Positions 1 through 11,980 of a DNA stretch of 64,000 bases are shown in pieces. Origin of the DNA: Branchiostoma floridae (lineage: Eukaryota; Chordata; Leptocardii; Amphioxiformes; Branchiostomatidae); the NCBI RefSeq assembly GCF_000003815.2, contig NC_049980.1:22519249-22583248 (forward strand), written 5' to 3'. Made by a program: the position numbers and the translations under genes. The notes beneath the pieces were generated by a model, which saw only the letters and a list, made by a program, of their open reading frames with translations, made no database searches and was not told where the DNA came from. Within the stretch, counting starts at the first letter, position 1. Each line of letters starts with the position of its first letter.

Positions 1-162
1 GTAGGAATGCAGTTCAGACCATGCATGTACACAGGGTGCGGCAGATGCTGACTTTGTTTCCTCCAATTAAAAAGAGTTAACCTGAACTGACCTGACCATG
101 AGACGGACAACCATTGCACACTGTCAGTTTGGTATGTTGAGGAACTTTAGGATGAGACCCAC

Positions 163-3100
163 CTCCAACCACTCCCCAATCAGCCAGCTGTAAGCAGCAG
201 TTAGCGAGCAGACCCTGACATTACAGGGGCGCTCCGAGGGAGGCTTGCTGTAAATGTGACAACGCCAATCCTCCACATCCAGGTAGTACCCCCGGCCCTG
301 TTTTTCCCTACAGTGGACATCTCTCTTTTCTATGCCACGACCACAAGGCACAGAGCACTGAGAACAAAATCTGAGTCTCAGAGAAAAAAACATGTAGAGG
401 AAAACCTTTCATTGCTTTTTCAATTCTTCCTGTTTCACCACTTCTATATTGTACATCTCTTAGAACATGCAGAGTTTGAAAAGGATAGTTCATTTGCCCA
501 CCAAACTTCTTTGTTGTAGAATATCACATCTAATTAAAATCAAATAAAAGATATCAAAGGAAATTAAAGGGGTCATTATAAGTCCTTATCACTTATTAAA
601 TATGACTTTAACAATTGTCATTTGTTTAATTTTAAAGCATACCTACTTTTGGACAAAGAACCCTATTCACTCCAGTAGTTTGATTCAGAGAAAGATTCTA
701 CTATGCACTTAGTCAATAACATGCCGAGAAACTTTTCACACCCAGAAAAATGAAGAAAAAAACAAAAAAACTTTTATGAGTATCTCCACTCCACAGCCAG
801 GTGGAAAAAACTTGCAGCAAGAAAGAGTAATGGTCACAGGAAGACCTGCTGCTTCTTGAACTTGAACAGATTCAGCAATTTCAGGTTAAGTTCATTGCCT
901 CTTGCACTAGGCCACCACCCACCTCGCTGTATGACACTAGCTACCCACCTCTCCCCACGGTCCTACATTCCATTCTGGGGAACATGGAATATCGTTACAG
1001 CTGATCTCTGCAGGAGGTCTGGGCTCCTGGCACTCTTCCTCCCGAACTCTGACTGTCGCCTGGCGGTGGGCCAGCTGAGACCTCACACAGGTGACCCTCT
1101 GCACTTCCACCCCTCCTCCACAGGTGGCCGAGCAGCCTGATATGGGCTCTACTGTCCACCTAGACACATAGGGTGAAAGGCAATACTGTAATTGTAGTGT
1201 AAATGCAGAAACTTTCGAAGTGGTTTGATGTTCACAGTTTTCGCGGTGACCACTACGAACATTTTTCCATGGCAGTAAGAGATTACAGTGCATGGTGCTA
1301 CAGCGAACTCAAAACCACCACGAAAAGTCCTTTCTTCCGCTGCCGCGAAATTAAATCCACGCGAACTTAAATGCATTTACACTAATTATAACTCTGATGG
1401 TTAAGTCATGCATGTAGCAGAGTACTTTTAATACTGTTATAGGGATGACTGTAATCCATGGCACTAAAGACACTGATGAACCCTTGCGTTAACAAAGTGG
1501 GACTGCAGCATCTGAAGTATTAAGTAGAAAGCTGCACCAGCAACAACCACCTTACAGAAATAGGAACTAATGTACTTGCTGCAATTGATGCCAAACAAAT
1601 TTAAATTTAGATTTTGAATTTGAATTTATCTGGTGTATTTGCAGCCAGCGCCATAGGCAGGTACCCAAAGGCAAGCCAAAATATGCAAAAAAGGCTGCTG
1701 CCGGGTAGGTCTAGATCTAAGGCATAGGGAGAAAAGAAAGTGATACATGTAGCAAAGAAATGCTAGTCCAATGAAGTTTGCATGCTTCATTTTTTCAACC
1801 CAGCTACCGTCACTTTCTGCCTTGCCTACTACAGAGTAAGGAGCTGTAATGTCCCACCTGGCACCACATGGAACCAGCACGTTACAGTCACGGGTCAGGA
1901 GAGCAGGCTTGGGAATATCTGCACACTTCCAGACCCCGACTTTCTCATTGTTGTCTCTCCGCACACATACATACAGGGAATGTTGGGTACCTGAAGGGGA
2001 AAAGTGGAAAATTCAGAAAAATAAATTAAGCATTACTCTGCTACTTTAACCTATGGTAAGAAAGTGATGTTGTTGGTAGTATTTGTGGCTACAAATGTAT
2101 TTGTTGTTGAATAGCATTTACTGGAGAAGCTCTGGCAGACCATGCTTCCTGTTTTACTTAGCCTGAGGCCAATTCTGAGAGTTCCCATCTTCTTGATCTA
2201 AGTAAACCCAGTAGTTCAGTTGTTAGTGACCCTGCCTCCTGTTAGTGACCCTGACCTAGAAGTAGTCCCTTCAAATCCCAGCTGTGTCACTCACCTGACA
2301 TGCATTTTGCTGGAAAATAGGGGCAAAGTCTTTTGGACGGGAGGGGATGTTAAGCTGTGGTCCACTGTTCATTTTACTTGTCAAAAAGAGCTAGGAAAAT
2401 TTGGTGCAATGAAACTGTGAATGTACCATGTCTTCTCTGTCATCACTGGTGGAAGACTGGCTCAACTGTTCATTGATCAAGAGTTCAATTGAGGTGAACT
2501 TAACTTTCTTTTTTCTTTCTTTACCTGATCAAAACAACAATTTCTTCAGCCTTTGAACAACTGCTTCATATTTAATCCATTAGACAGCCAAGCCACATTA
2601 TCATCCTGTCATTTACATTCTACCTTCTTTCCTGCCCCTGCACTTTGTAATACCATCTTTGACTTTAAAGGCCTGAGCGGGCACCATGAATTAAGTCACA
2701 ACAAGTTATGCTAACTGTACTACTAGGACCACATCTGGTTTGTTAATGGGCAAGAAGTTACTGTCTTACTGACATCTGGCTACAAATACAGGATCTAGCA
2801 TTTGTTACCTGGCAAAAGATCAAGGCAGAGGGGAAGTTAACGTGCCAAGGTCGCTCAAGGGTATTAACATTGGCACTAAAGGAAGATAAATTTTGCATTC
2901 TGCTCACATTTACAGACTGAGCCAGGAGGATATTCTGCCCATTTTCGTCCAGGCATTGGACTCCATCCAACAAGCAGACCTTCCTACATTAGGTAAATAT
3001 TTCAAGATGTTAAAACCTGGTTCATCACCCTCTTTATGTTTATTTGAGCATGAAATGGGCTCACTGTAAGAGTCAAGTCAAGTCAAGTCAATGCCTTTAT

Positions 3101-6100
3101 TTAATGTCAATGACTTATTTGGCTGTGGATGAGTGATTGTGCAAGCAAGAAAGTGAGTGAGTTGTGTGTGTGTGGGGGGAAGGGGGTGGGGTGCTGCCTG
3201 AGTGAGTGAGTGAGTGAGTGAGTGAGTGAGTGAGTGAGTGAGTGAGTGAGTGAGTGAGTGAGTGAGTGAGTGAGTGAGTGAGTGAGTGAGTGAGTGAGTG
3301 AATGAGTGAGTGAGTGAGTGAGTGAGCAAGGCAGAAGTAAATGAGTAAAATGTAAAAGAGTTAGTGAATCACTCGACAAACGTGAGAGAATATGAGTATA
3401 GCCAGTAAGTAAGTAAGAGAATTAGGGAGAAGTGACCAGATTTCTCACACATTCTATACCCCTCCTATAGATACGCACCTCCGATACATGATGCAGAGCA
3501 GGGTGTATAGCCCTCGTATCTCCATGTGAACTGCACAGTGGATGAAGGGGCGATGTCCGTGGAGAACAGGGGAGAGATGACATTAATATCTGCATTACAG
3601 GGGGCCAGGTTGCACCGCTGTTCATTTGGGGGTATTATGGCTGTTGAGAAAAACAAAAGCACATCAATCATTAAATATTCAAGCATATCATTCAAAGCTG
3701 ATTAGAGTAAAGCAAGCCCAGTGACAAGCCTATAAATTTCATCAGCTACTACATGTACAATCTAGTAGTCATGCACTTGAGTAGCATTATCTGAATCCTT
3801 CAATGACATTCTTGGATATGTTACCTCTGACACAAGTTCAGACTGTCTTTTATTAATGCCTTAGATAGTCATCATTGTAGTTTAGGTAGTGATATACAAG
3901 TTTATAGAGTGTCGTTAAGAATCCTGACTTCCCTAAACATTTATTTTCTAAGACGTTTTCATGATCTCCCATTAAATCTAGTTTTATTAAGTTCTCAATC
4001 AGTTATACAATATGCAACAAATAACTACAGTATCTTCTTTTGGAAATCTAAGAACCCCAAAATTTACTTGGCACTGAGCCTTACCTGGACACCTGGAGAA
4101 GGGCAGGTCGTCTCCAACAACCGTCTTGAACAACGGGAGGAACAACTTACACCTGACTGGTCTCCGCTGCACACCTGGCCCACAGGTGGTGCTACAGGTG
4201 CTCCACTCACCTACCACAAACCTGCACAGAGGTACAAAAACCAAAAGCTCCAGTACCAAGGAAAACCGCCAGGGGAGATCTAAACCTTTTTTTGATTGTT
4301 CAACAGTTTGACCCTGTTCATACAAGGATTCATATATCAGGACTCACTCAGGAACAAGACTGATCCTGGTCAATTTGGACTGTTTTGCCAATCAGTACAG
4401 GGGTGAATCCTAACTCGTGGCACAAACGTGGTATTGACCACACGACATACTGTAAATGCAGAAATGTTCGCGGTGGATTAATGTTCACGGTTTTCGCGGT
4501 GACCACTTCACCGCGAACTTAAAACCACCGCGAACATTTTTCTATTATGGTATTAGACTGCAGTCTAATATGTTACTGCAAAATTAAAACCACCGCGAAA
4601 AGTCATTTTTCCCGCAACCGAAAATTAAACCCCCGCGAACTTAAATGCATTTACAGTATTTCATAACAATTTGTATATAGTTTCTTGAGTTTCGTATTTC
4701 TCACCTTGGTATTTCTGTGAAGGGGCCTCCTGTTTCCCTGGGGGGTTGGCCGGAAGACTGGGTGTGGACAAATATCGTTGGATGCAACTCGTGCACTGAA
4801 GGAGGAAAAATGAATGTCATGATAACTCTTCAACCTTCCTTTTCTTTCCAACCCACCCCATTGCAAAAACATCACATATGATATTGATCGTGACAAATTT
4901 TCAGAGGACTATTCTATGTCAAGTAAAAATACTATAATCACAGTTACAAACATTTATATTAATAAATAAATGGTCATATTCCCATCAATCCCATGTGAGA
5001 ACAGATTGATATGAGTATTATTAATATCCACCTTACCATGTAACATTACCTGTATGAGTCAAACTAAACAAAAGACAATGGGGTGAATTGTGACTTAAAG
5101 TCCTGTGGACGAAAAAGCAATGATATTCCCCTTTTCCATAAGTATAGGAAAGCTATTTTGATTTATTGTAATTCCTAAGTAAATCTTTTTTATCCCTGCA
5201 TTTTCTAGAGTGTTGGCCACATTTTGCGTAATTGACTTCTTGAATTTAGCGGAATACCTAGGTGGCACTAATGACTGTAGCACAAGCAGCAATGCCTTGT
5301 GAGGACCGCCCCCATGGGGACCCTCATAAATCACACCCTCAATTAGAGCATATCTAGAATTCTACCCACCCACAACATGGTGAGATACATTCATCAAATC
5401 AAGGAATGTCATTGATGTCCGTGCAGTTCAGATCAATAGAATCTGTAAGGGACAGCAAAAATAATTTATTATCATCTCTTTTTCCAAGTAATTAAACTAC
5501 ATTTGCTCGATGCATAAAGAGGCTATTGACCATTCAAGTAATAATAATTTCATTTCATAAAACTTTATTCCTCTCCTCTCTTGAAGTTCTGAAATGAAGT
5601 AGCCCTACAATAACCCAGACAGTGCAAGCTCTCCGGGGAGACAACTGTCTCTCTCTGCTTACAGAGGACTGCACTGGGGCAGAATTGATGTTGAGACAGT
5701 ACACCAATTAATGACACAGTAAGCATCACAGATGGGGTATAATGACTTACAATGCTTGCCTATTAGAGGACTGTTACTTTGCATGCAAACATGAAACATT
5801 TCTAATATTTGCACTATGTGTACAAGATGCCACAGAGATGCCAGGAAAGGGCGAGTAGGTTTAAAGTCAAAGAGTACCTCTGCAACCCATCCTAGCCAAT
5901 TGTAGGAACACTTGAAGGTGTAACTAACCTCTCTTCCACTGAAGCAACTGTAACTAACATAGTATGTATGATTATGTGTGAAAGTGATTATTTTATCATT
6001 GAGAAGAAATGTGGCTGAAATACTATCATTGTGATTATCTTTAGCTTCTCTGGTCGGCAGGACAAAAGAAGATGTTAATTAGCTAGCTAAGCTAAACTAA

Positions 6101-9100
6101 GCTAGCTAATTAACTAGCTAATATGCATTTGCTTGGTCACAAAGTTTGTATTCCAAACAAAACTATGTTCCTTGCTTTCCATGCCTTGACAAATTTGACA
6201 AGGGGCCTTCAGTAAGTCTTCAAGCAGATGTAGTGATCAGCTCAGTGTGTTATCACTTTGAACAAGGAGGTTAACCTCCTTTCTTTAAATCAGCAGATAA
6301 AACAGCAGGAATTGAAGGACCTGGGCTAACCCAGGGCATAGAGCATGCCAGGTTTCATCCTGTTTCTGGCCATCACCCTCTTCCTACATGTGGTTTATCT
6401 AGCAAACATGACAAATGAAATTTCGCGGTCAATTTCTGGCAGTCCAGGTTTCAGTGGAAGCTACTGGAGACCTGCTTCTCATCATCACTGGAGAGCAGCA
6501 CATGGAAAGAATTGGAGCACACTGGAGATCCAACAGTTCAAACTTCAATTCCAAACCCAGTAAAATATTTGCGTTCTTCAATTTAAACTTGAACATAAAC
6601 ATAACATCAAGTCTCATAATTCTGCCAGGTGCCATAATGGTTGTAAATTTTATGTCATGTTAAGTCCATGCAATAAACAGGATGAATCCTTGAACATGGG
6701 ACCATTGAAGGCTAAATAGCATCCCCACTCAATCTCAAGGTCAATCTGATTCCTGAACTGAAATCCCTGCCAGCCATTATAGTAGCATCCAAGTGGAGGT
6801 ATGTATCTAAAAATGTCAACTGCTGGCAAAGGTCATTACGATCTGACTGAGGTGAAAATTCTTACCTGCCCTAATTGTAACCTGAAACACAAGTTAATTT
6901 TCCTTGGATTATGAACTGAACCCACAGCAGATACACAATATCACAATGTTACAGGTAACCACAAGAAGGCACATGCAGTGTGGTGAATGTCAATCCACCA
7001 CAAACTGGGAAGTAGATCCTTCAGTAATCCTTCTTCCCTCCCTCCTTTCCTGCCTCCTAAAAGCCTGTCAGACTTTTTCCTCATCAAATGGAATTTATAA
7101 CCCTAAGGCAGCCCCTGAGTGCCCTGTAAGTCTGCAGAGTGGGCAAAGATCCATCTGCCCATCAACTCCAGTCATGCATCAACCTACATCCATGTAGCCA
7201 AGGAGATTCTATCAGACCTCCTTGATGTAAGCTGCCAAGGTCAGGTCAGATTGCTGTGAGGGAGGGGAGGGAAGTAAATCAGTCCATAGTTTTTCTGTGT
7301 AGGTCTTATCTTCCAAGCAAAAAGCTTAGGTTGAAGAAGGTAAAGTCAGCATTCAGAGGTGTAACATATATATCTGCAACCTGTGGTATTCAGAACATGG
7401 TTCTAATATATTTTCTTGCATGATCTTGCAGTTAACCTATTGATTAGATTTCTTACATCTTTGTCTCACTCAAAAATATCTTTTCAAGCATTCTGAGGCA
7501 ATATCTATCAAAACACTGGTACAGAAATGCCAGAATTGCACTTTATTTTGCAGAATTGGTTGATTTTGATTGACAAGTGTGTCATTTGGGTAAGGCTGGC
7601 ACACCAGTTGATTATTTCAAAACACATCTCTGTGGATTGAAGCTGTCTAAAGACTAATTAATTAACAAAGGGAAGCCAGAAGAAGTCCTACTTAGCTGCT
7701 GGTCTTATCACATGCAGCCCAGAGAGGAAGAATGATCACCCTTCAACCCTGTCTGTGGTTTGTTTGTGCTCTGGGACACAAAACTCACAGACAAACTGAC
7801 TTCCTGTAAGTTCTACAGGGACTAGGGCAGGTCTACAGATTTAGATGGGCCAGAGAGCGACCATGGAGGGACATGTGTTCAATTCGGTGTTTACCTGCCA
7901 AATAGTTAAGGTCAACTCTGCAATGTTGCTCATATATCTAGAGAAAATTGTGCCAGCAAGAAAGGTTACCCAGGTGCCTGTTCAAAGGGATGACATAGTT
8001 AACCTTTTGAGAGCATTTTTCAGAGGAGTCTTTAGATAAGTCATAATTGGGCATTTATGTTACTGTAACATAAATGCCCAATTATGACTTATCTAAAGAC
8101 AGATATTAGAATGAAAGCATGTCACATATATAGCTTTCAGAAAAATGCACAGAGTAATGTTGATGTTATAACTAATTCTCCCTCCTGATAATGGTTTAAG
8201 AAGACTGCCATGGGCCATTAATTAATCAAGATAGAAGGATGTCCGTCTAACTAAAAGTAAAACATACATGTACAGGCCACACATTCACTAAAGGGGAAGA
8301 GGTCTTTTTTGTATCCGTGCCAGTTTTCAGCCATACACAGACCATTTTAGTTTAAATCCTTGTCTGGATAGCAAGGCCTGTCAAAACAGCCAAATGTCAG
8401 AAGCCACTGATAGTGTATACATGTTCTAGCAACATTACATCACTAATAGTGGTACTCTTTAACTAGTACTTGAGTACAATGTGCAGGCCATTTTCAATTG
8501 TTGGCTTTAGACTTTTTATCCAACTTTCTTCATTTCAATCATTTTCTTCAATCAATCATATTAATGCCTATTCCATCCATTTACTGCTTTTTGTGCCATT
8601 CATTCACTTTTGTGTGTACTAAATTTCAATTCTTCATTTGGTAGATCTACCTTACTGCCTTTCATTCTTATCTTCAAAATTCAGCCAGTAGATTCCTTCT
8701 CCAATATCAAAGCTGATAGGCCCTAAACTGAAGACGTCAATTTTCTGTTGGAGCAAGGAGGTTGAAAGCCAGGCCACCTACATGGAGAAGAGAAGTATAT
8801 AATATAGCCCTAAGGAATGTGACAGACGGTAACCTAAACATGGGTTCAAATAACTTTGATGTCCCAATGCCAACTTAACTTTTCAATTTAGTTTTCAAAG
8901 GACAAATATGGCATACAATCATAGGGAGACTAGTTGACCTCAGATGCCCACCCTGACACAGATAATGCCCTTGGGTAGCAGCATAATTATGTCAACAAAG
9001 GCTGATCTGTTTTTCCCCACATGGTAACAATTTACTCAACACAAGACACTTCTTTTGCTAGATCATTATCATGGATAATAATTCCATGATTGATGTCTGA

Positions 9101-9946
9101 AAGTAAGATATGGGATCAAGTTGATGTACAAAAAATAATGTTAAGTTAATTTAGAAACATAAGCCACACTCTTACCGTCTTACGTGACATGTCTCTTTGA
9201 AAACTGCTAGCAAAAGAAGAAGTCAAATTAAACACCTCCTCTCATTTATAATGGAATAGCCCTTCAAAAAGTTAGATAAGTCTTCAATTCTCACTTCATA
9301 AGTTCATTGGAAACATTTTATATAATTGGAAAAATAGTTAACTCATCAAGCATTTCTGTGGTTGTTTCGATTATTTAGAACGATAATCAAGAAACAAAAG
9401 AGGTACTATGAGATCGGTTACTTAGGAAATATTGACAGACTAAATGACAAATGTTTCCAGATTGATAGAAACAGTAGCAACATCATCAGGATGATCACTC
9501 AACTGTACACAGATTTGTCACTTGTGATCGCCGGACATCGCAAGGGTTGCCAGCGACAATTGTACTAATTATAACGTAGAATCTGTATCAGGTTCAAACC
9601 TATGACAGGATTCGCAGTGCCGTGGGATTCTAAACCGACGAAGTGGTTTAGAATCAACAATTTTTCACACCCTTTCATCCCTTCGCTTTCTTCCATTTAT
9701 ATCGATGGCTTTATCTCATTGATGGGGCCTCATTGCTTATCTAAATCACTAAATCACTGGTACAAATTCCCGAGCACTTCCCCCTTGACTCCAGCGACAA
9801 TATCGAAGATTGACGAGCCTTGCTTGCTCCGCCATGTAACAGTACAGGGGAGCCATGCAACTCCCGACACCAAACAAGAGCAGAAGAGCCTTACCAGCCG
9901 GGAGGATCAGGAGGAAAATGTTCAGGATTCTGCGGAAGACATCCAT
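163..9946 (-). CDS. ADAMTSL1/3-like secreted thrombospondin type-1 repeat protein, 5' part (3' end outside window)
   Basis: Seven coding exons on the minus strand join in frame: 9946-9895 (signal peptide), 4795-4705 (linker), 4221-4085, 3640-3479, 1990-1858, 1159-949 and 357-163, giving 327 codons that stop at the window edge in phase 0. Exon 1 starts at an ATG with a strong Kozak context (GCGCCATGG) and encodes MDVFRRILNIFLLILPA, a signal-peptide-like hydrophobic leader; its donor is GTAAGG. TSP1 repeats start near W54, W133, W193, W255 and W320; motifs include CSTTCGPG, CSASCIGG, CSATCGGG and CSVPCGRG. Junctions fall inside repeats as in ADAMTSL genes. From memory, repeat order and linkers (WRYEGY, then PCGARW) match human ADAMTSL1/ADAMTSL3 (WEYEGF, PCPARW). 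Such proteins act in the extracellular matrix. The N-terminal cysteine-rich and spacer parts of vertebrate ADAMTSL1 were not found. Exon 1 to exon 2 linkage rests on matching phase 1 and is the least certain join. Confidence 0.8.
1195..1384 (+). mobile_element. Foldback MITE, family I, copy 1 (diverged)
   Basis: About 190 bases with ends of the type TGTAAATGCAGAAA and AAATGCATTTACA and inner blocks rich in TTCGCGGTG and its complement CACCGCGAA. Three other copies lie at 4448-4658, 60567-60761 and 63197-63396. This copy is the most diverged and starts 36 bases upstream of the acceptor of an ADAMTSL-like exon. It has no coding capacity. Confidence 0.8.
2199..2435 (+). mobile_element. Probable degenerate tRNA-derived SINE
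   Basis: Contains an internal promoter-like B-box relative (CTTCAAATCCC near 2270) followed by a GGGGATGTTAAG block, a layout typical of tRNA-derived SINEs. The A box is poor and no target-site duplication was identified, so the limits are approximate. It lies in an intron of the ADAMTSL-like gene. Confidence 0.35.
3072..3120 (-). mobile_element. Possible LINE 3' end with short tandem tail
   Basis: On the minus strand an AATAAAGG block is followed by four copies of TTGAC, resembling 3' ends of LINEs that finish in short tandem repeats. No coding part is attached. The call is tentative. Confidence 0.3.
3199..3326. repeat. (TGAG)n tetranucleotide microsatellite, about 32 copies
   Basis: An almost pure TGAG array, broken by one A near 3301. 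On the minus strand all frames translate as repeated LTHS, which explains the long open frames there. It is intronic. Confidence 0.98.
4448..4658 (+). mobile_element. Foldback MITE, family I, copy 2
   Basis: A 211-base element with 13-base terminal inverted repeats TACTGTAAATGCA and TGCATTTACAGTA, and nested inverted blocks (GTTCGCGGTGG and CCACCGCGAAC). It lies between the second and third coding exons of the ADAMTSL-like gene, ending 46 bases from the donor of exon 2. It has no open frame of its own. Confidence 0.9.
6073..6113. repeat. AT-rich near-palindrome
   Basis: Arms TTAATTAGCTAGCT and AGCTAGCTAATTAA surround a short AAGCTAAACTA-like centre, giving a cruciform-capable 39-40 base element. 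No coding or known regulatory role is apparent. Confidence 0.7.
8028..8100. repeat. Perfect inverted repeat, 36-bp arms, 1-base spacer
   Basis: The 36 bases from 8028 (GTCTTTAGATAAG...) are exactly reverse-complemented from 8065 to 8100, with only T at 8064 between them. Flanks do not extend the symmetry. No terminal duplication or coding content is visible. Such a perfect hairpin is either young or an assembly join. Confidence 0.95.
9895..9946 (-). CDS. Exon 1 of the ADAMTSL-like gene: signal peptide exon
   Basis: The 52-base coding part holds 17 codons plus one base and ends at a GTAAGG donor. It lies in a GC-richer stretch (about 9.9-10.3 kb) that probably contains the promoter. A plus-strand frame crosses the same bases but shows no protein-like features, so the minus strand is preferred. 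Confidence 0.6.
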
Positions 9947-11172
9947 GGCGCTCAGGTTGCGTCTCCGGTCAAACAAGGTGCCCGCAGCCCATTTAACTTG
10001 CACTTGACCGTGAGTAATACTGCTGTAGTCCACCGCGACCAGCCCGATCCAAAATGGCAATGGCTGGTGTGGTTACCTCGGGGAATCCGCGGTGGGGTGT
10101 GTGTGTGAAACTGGAGCTCGCCGCCGGTATTTCCCCGTACAGGACGGTCCGACAAGGTAAACACACATGGCCTACTGGCGCTGCAGGATGATTCATGAGA
10201 CATGACAGCGGCATGGCAGGCATCGTAACGGCCCATCTCCGGGCTGTTTGTACACACGGCCCGCCCAAGGGGCCTGAATCCTCCCTGCCGCTCCGACAAT
10301 GGTAGAAAGGCAGCAGAAATAACAACTGAAATAGGTCATGACTACCAGGGCCACAGGGGGCACGGCCCCCCACTAATCTGGGAAAATATAATAATTCCGG
10401 AGCCCAGAGAATCGTAGTGAAATGCTGGTGCATGTTATAATAGATGTTATATTCAGAACACTCGAAACTGAGTTCTTTTTCCTGTGCGCTTCTTTCCATC
10501 TAAAATCATCCGTGTTTGGCGCCTTTGCTGCGATTTTTTTCCATTTCAATCACCCCCTCACAATGGTTCTCCATGGTTTATCCCTTGGTATAGAATTAAC
10601 GAGAAAATAGCAAAAATCTACATGTGCAAAATATGGTCTCGTAGAATCAAGTCGATAGAAAAACACGGACAAATGCAGTAAGTCAACTTAAATTTTCTAA
10701 CTTTTCCGAAAGGTCAAGTTGGCCATGGCTGCCAAATAAGGGTGGCGGTGTATGGATTTTCTCTTCAACATCTTAAAAACGTATTTTCCGCATTTGTATG
10801 AGGAGATAATTACATGAAGGGCCCTAAAGAATGTCGAGTGTTTCCAGAAAGCCGGCAGGATGAACTTTGGATTCTCTTTTGATTTCTTGTTCCCCCGGTT
10901 TTCTTTCATCTTGTTACTTTCTTTGCGCTTGTTTGTTTCTTAAGCACGCGTCATTTGGTAGAAGTCATGCTGCAGAACAGGATCTGAAGAGTCTAATGAT
11001 CCTTAATGTGTGTTTGTACAGTTGTGAACAGTGGCATCTTTTCAACCGTGAACTTTTTTTCTTTTCAACCATTTGATTTTCATTTGATCACAAATCTTCG
11101 ACGGCCGCAGCCAAGCCAAGAGCTCTAGCTTGTGAAATCTTCTGGACCTGCAGTAACCAACGTATTCTCCGA

Positions 11173-11331
11173 GCAGAGGTTAGGCTCCGGCTGTTTTTTT
11201 AACGTTTGTATTAGTCGATTTTATCGGGCTTTCCATTTTGCATTGTATCTTGTATTGTTGATACAAGATACAATACAAAATATAAAGTCCGTTAAAAACG
11301 ACTAAAAAAACAGCCGAAGCCTAACCTCTGC
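11173..11331. mobile_element. Foldback element (MITE-like)
   Basis: Arms of about 70 bases start GCAGAGGTTAGGCT and end AGCCTAACCTCTGC; the inner part carries TTGTATCTTGTAT paired with ATACAAGATACAA around a short GTTG-type loop. Arms are imperfect with several mismatches. No open frame and no clear target-site duplication were seen. Confidence 0.8.
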
Positions 11332-11980
11332 TTTGAGAGTACAGTAACGTGCTGAACGTCTACCGTGCCCTGTTGGTCGTGAACGAAAGAACTTTTTCGA
11401 TGTTGTTGAAAGTTCATCGACATCATGAGGCGAAATTCACGAAACTGGACCGTCACATTTTGTTTCCAAATTAAAACCATTGTCTTAGCATAGCGTGGAT
11501 GCCAGACCACCATCATCCGATCTCAATGTAACATCCATCGTGCAGGGTCTAACTCAGTCGGTCTGCGTAGGCCCTGGCATCCAGGCTACCTTCTTCAATG
11601 TGTCGCCTGGGTGTTTGTTGTTTGTTTGTTTGTTTGTTTGTTAAAAGCTTGTTTGTTAATAGCATAATTCAAGAAGCTGGGGATGGATTCGTATCATATT
11701 TGGTCGGTTAGTAGGGGTCGAAAAAACAACGATCAAGTTCGACAATACCGGCTTTCTATGGTACTGCAGCGGACCTTCTGGTTATTTGGTATCCGACGTG
11801 TTTATAAAATTTGACGCTGTTGTGTTGTGTCAAAGTTGCATTGTTCTTCATGATATTCTGTAACGCTGCCATTATTATGTTGTGAAAGCTCGCCACCTTA
11901 TGAGGGCAGGAGTACGGAGAATTGAAATGCCTCATAATGTATGAAGAAGCGCTTACAATAACTAGAGTTCGGCGACCTCA

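Larger units (their letters stand above)
4796..9894 (-). other. Intron 1 of the ADAMTSL-like gene
   Basis: About 5.1 kb with no recognisable TSP1, cysteine-rich or spacer exon on either strand. It contains a 36-bp-arm perfect palindrome at 8028-8100, an AT-rich near-palindrome around 6073-6113 built on TTAATTAGCTAGCT, and a splice-flanked open segment at 8656-8777 whose phase does not fit the flanking exons. Confidence 0.6.

Noticed and set aside
3078-3379. Minus-strand frames reading repeated LTHS
   Set aside because: They are translations of the TGAG microsatellite.
5358-5447. Minus-strand segment with acceptor CCTTACAG and donor GTGGGTAG
   Set aside because: All three frames contain stops between the splice sites, so it is not a coding exon of the ADAMTSL-like gene.
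6345-6563. 72-codon frame with a hydrophobic start resembling a signal peptide
   Set aside because: Isolated plus-strand frame inside an intron with no downstream exon or homology.
9602-10108. 168-codon plus-strand frame opposite ADAMTSL exon 1
   Set aside because: No domain or signal; overlaps a GC-richer first exon and promoter, where long chance frames are expected.
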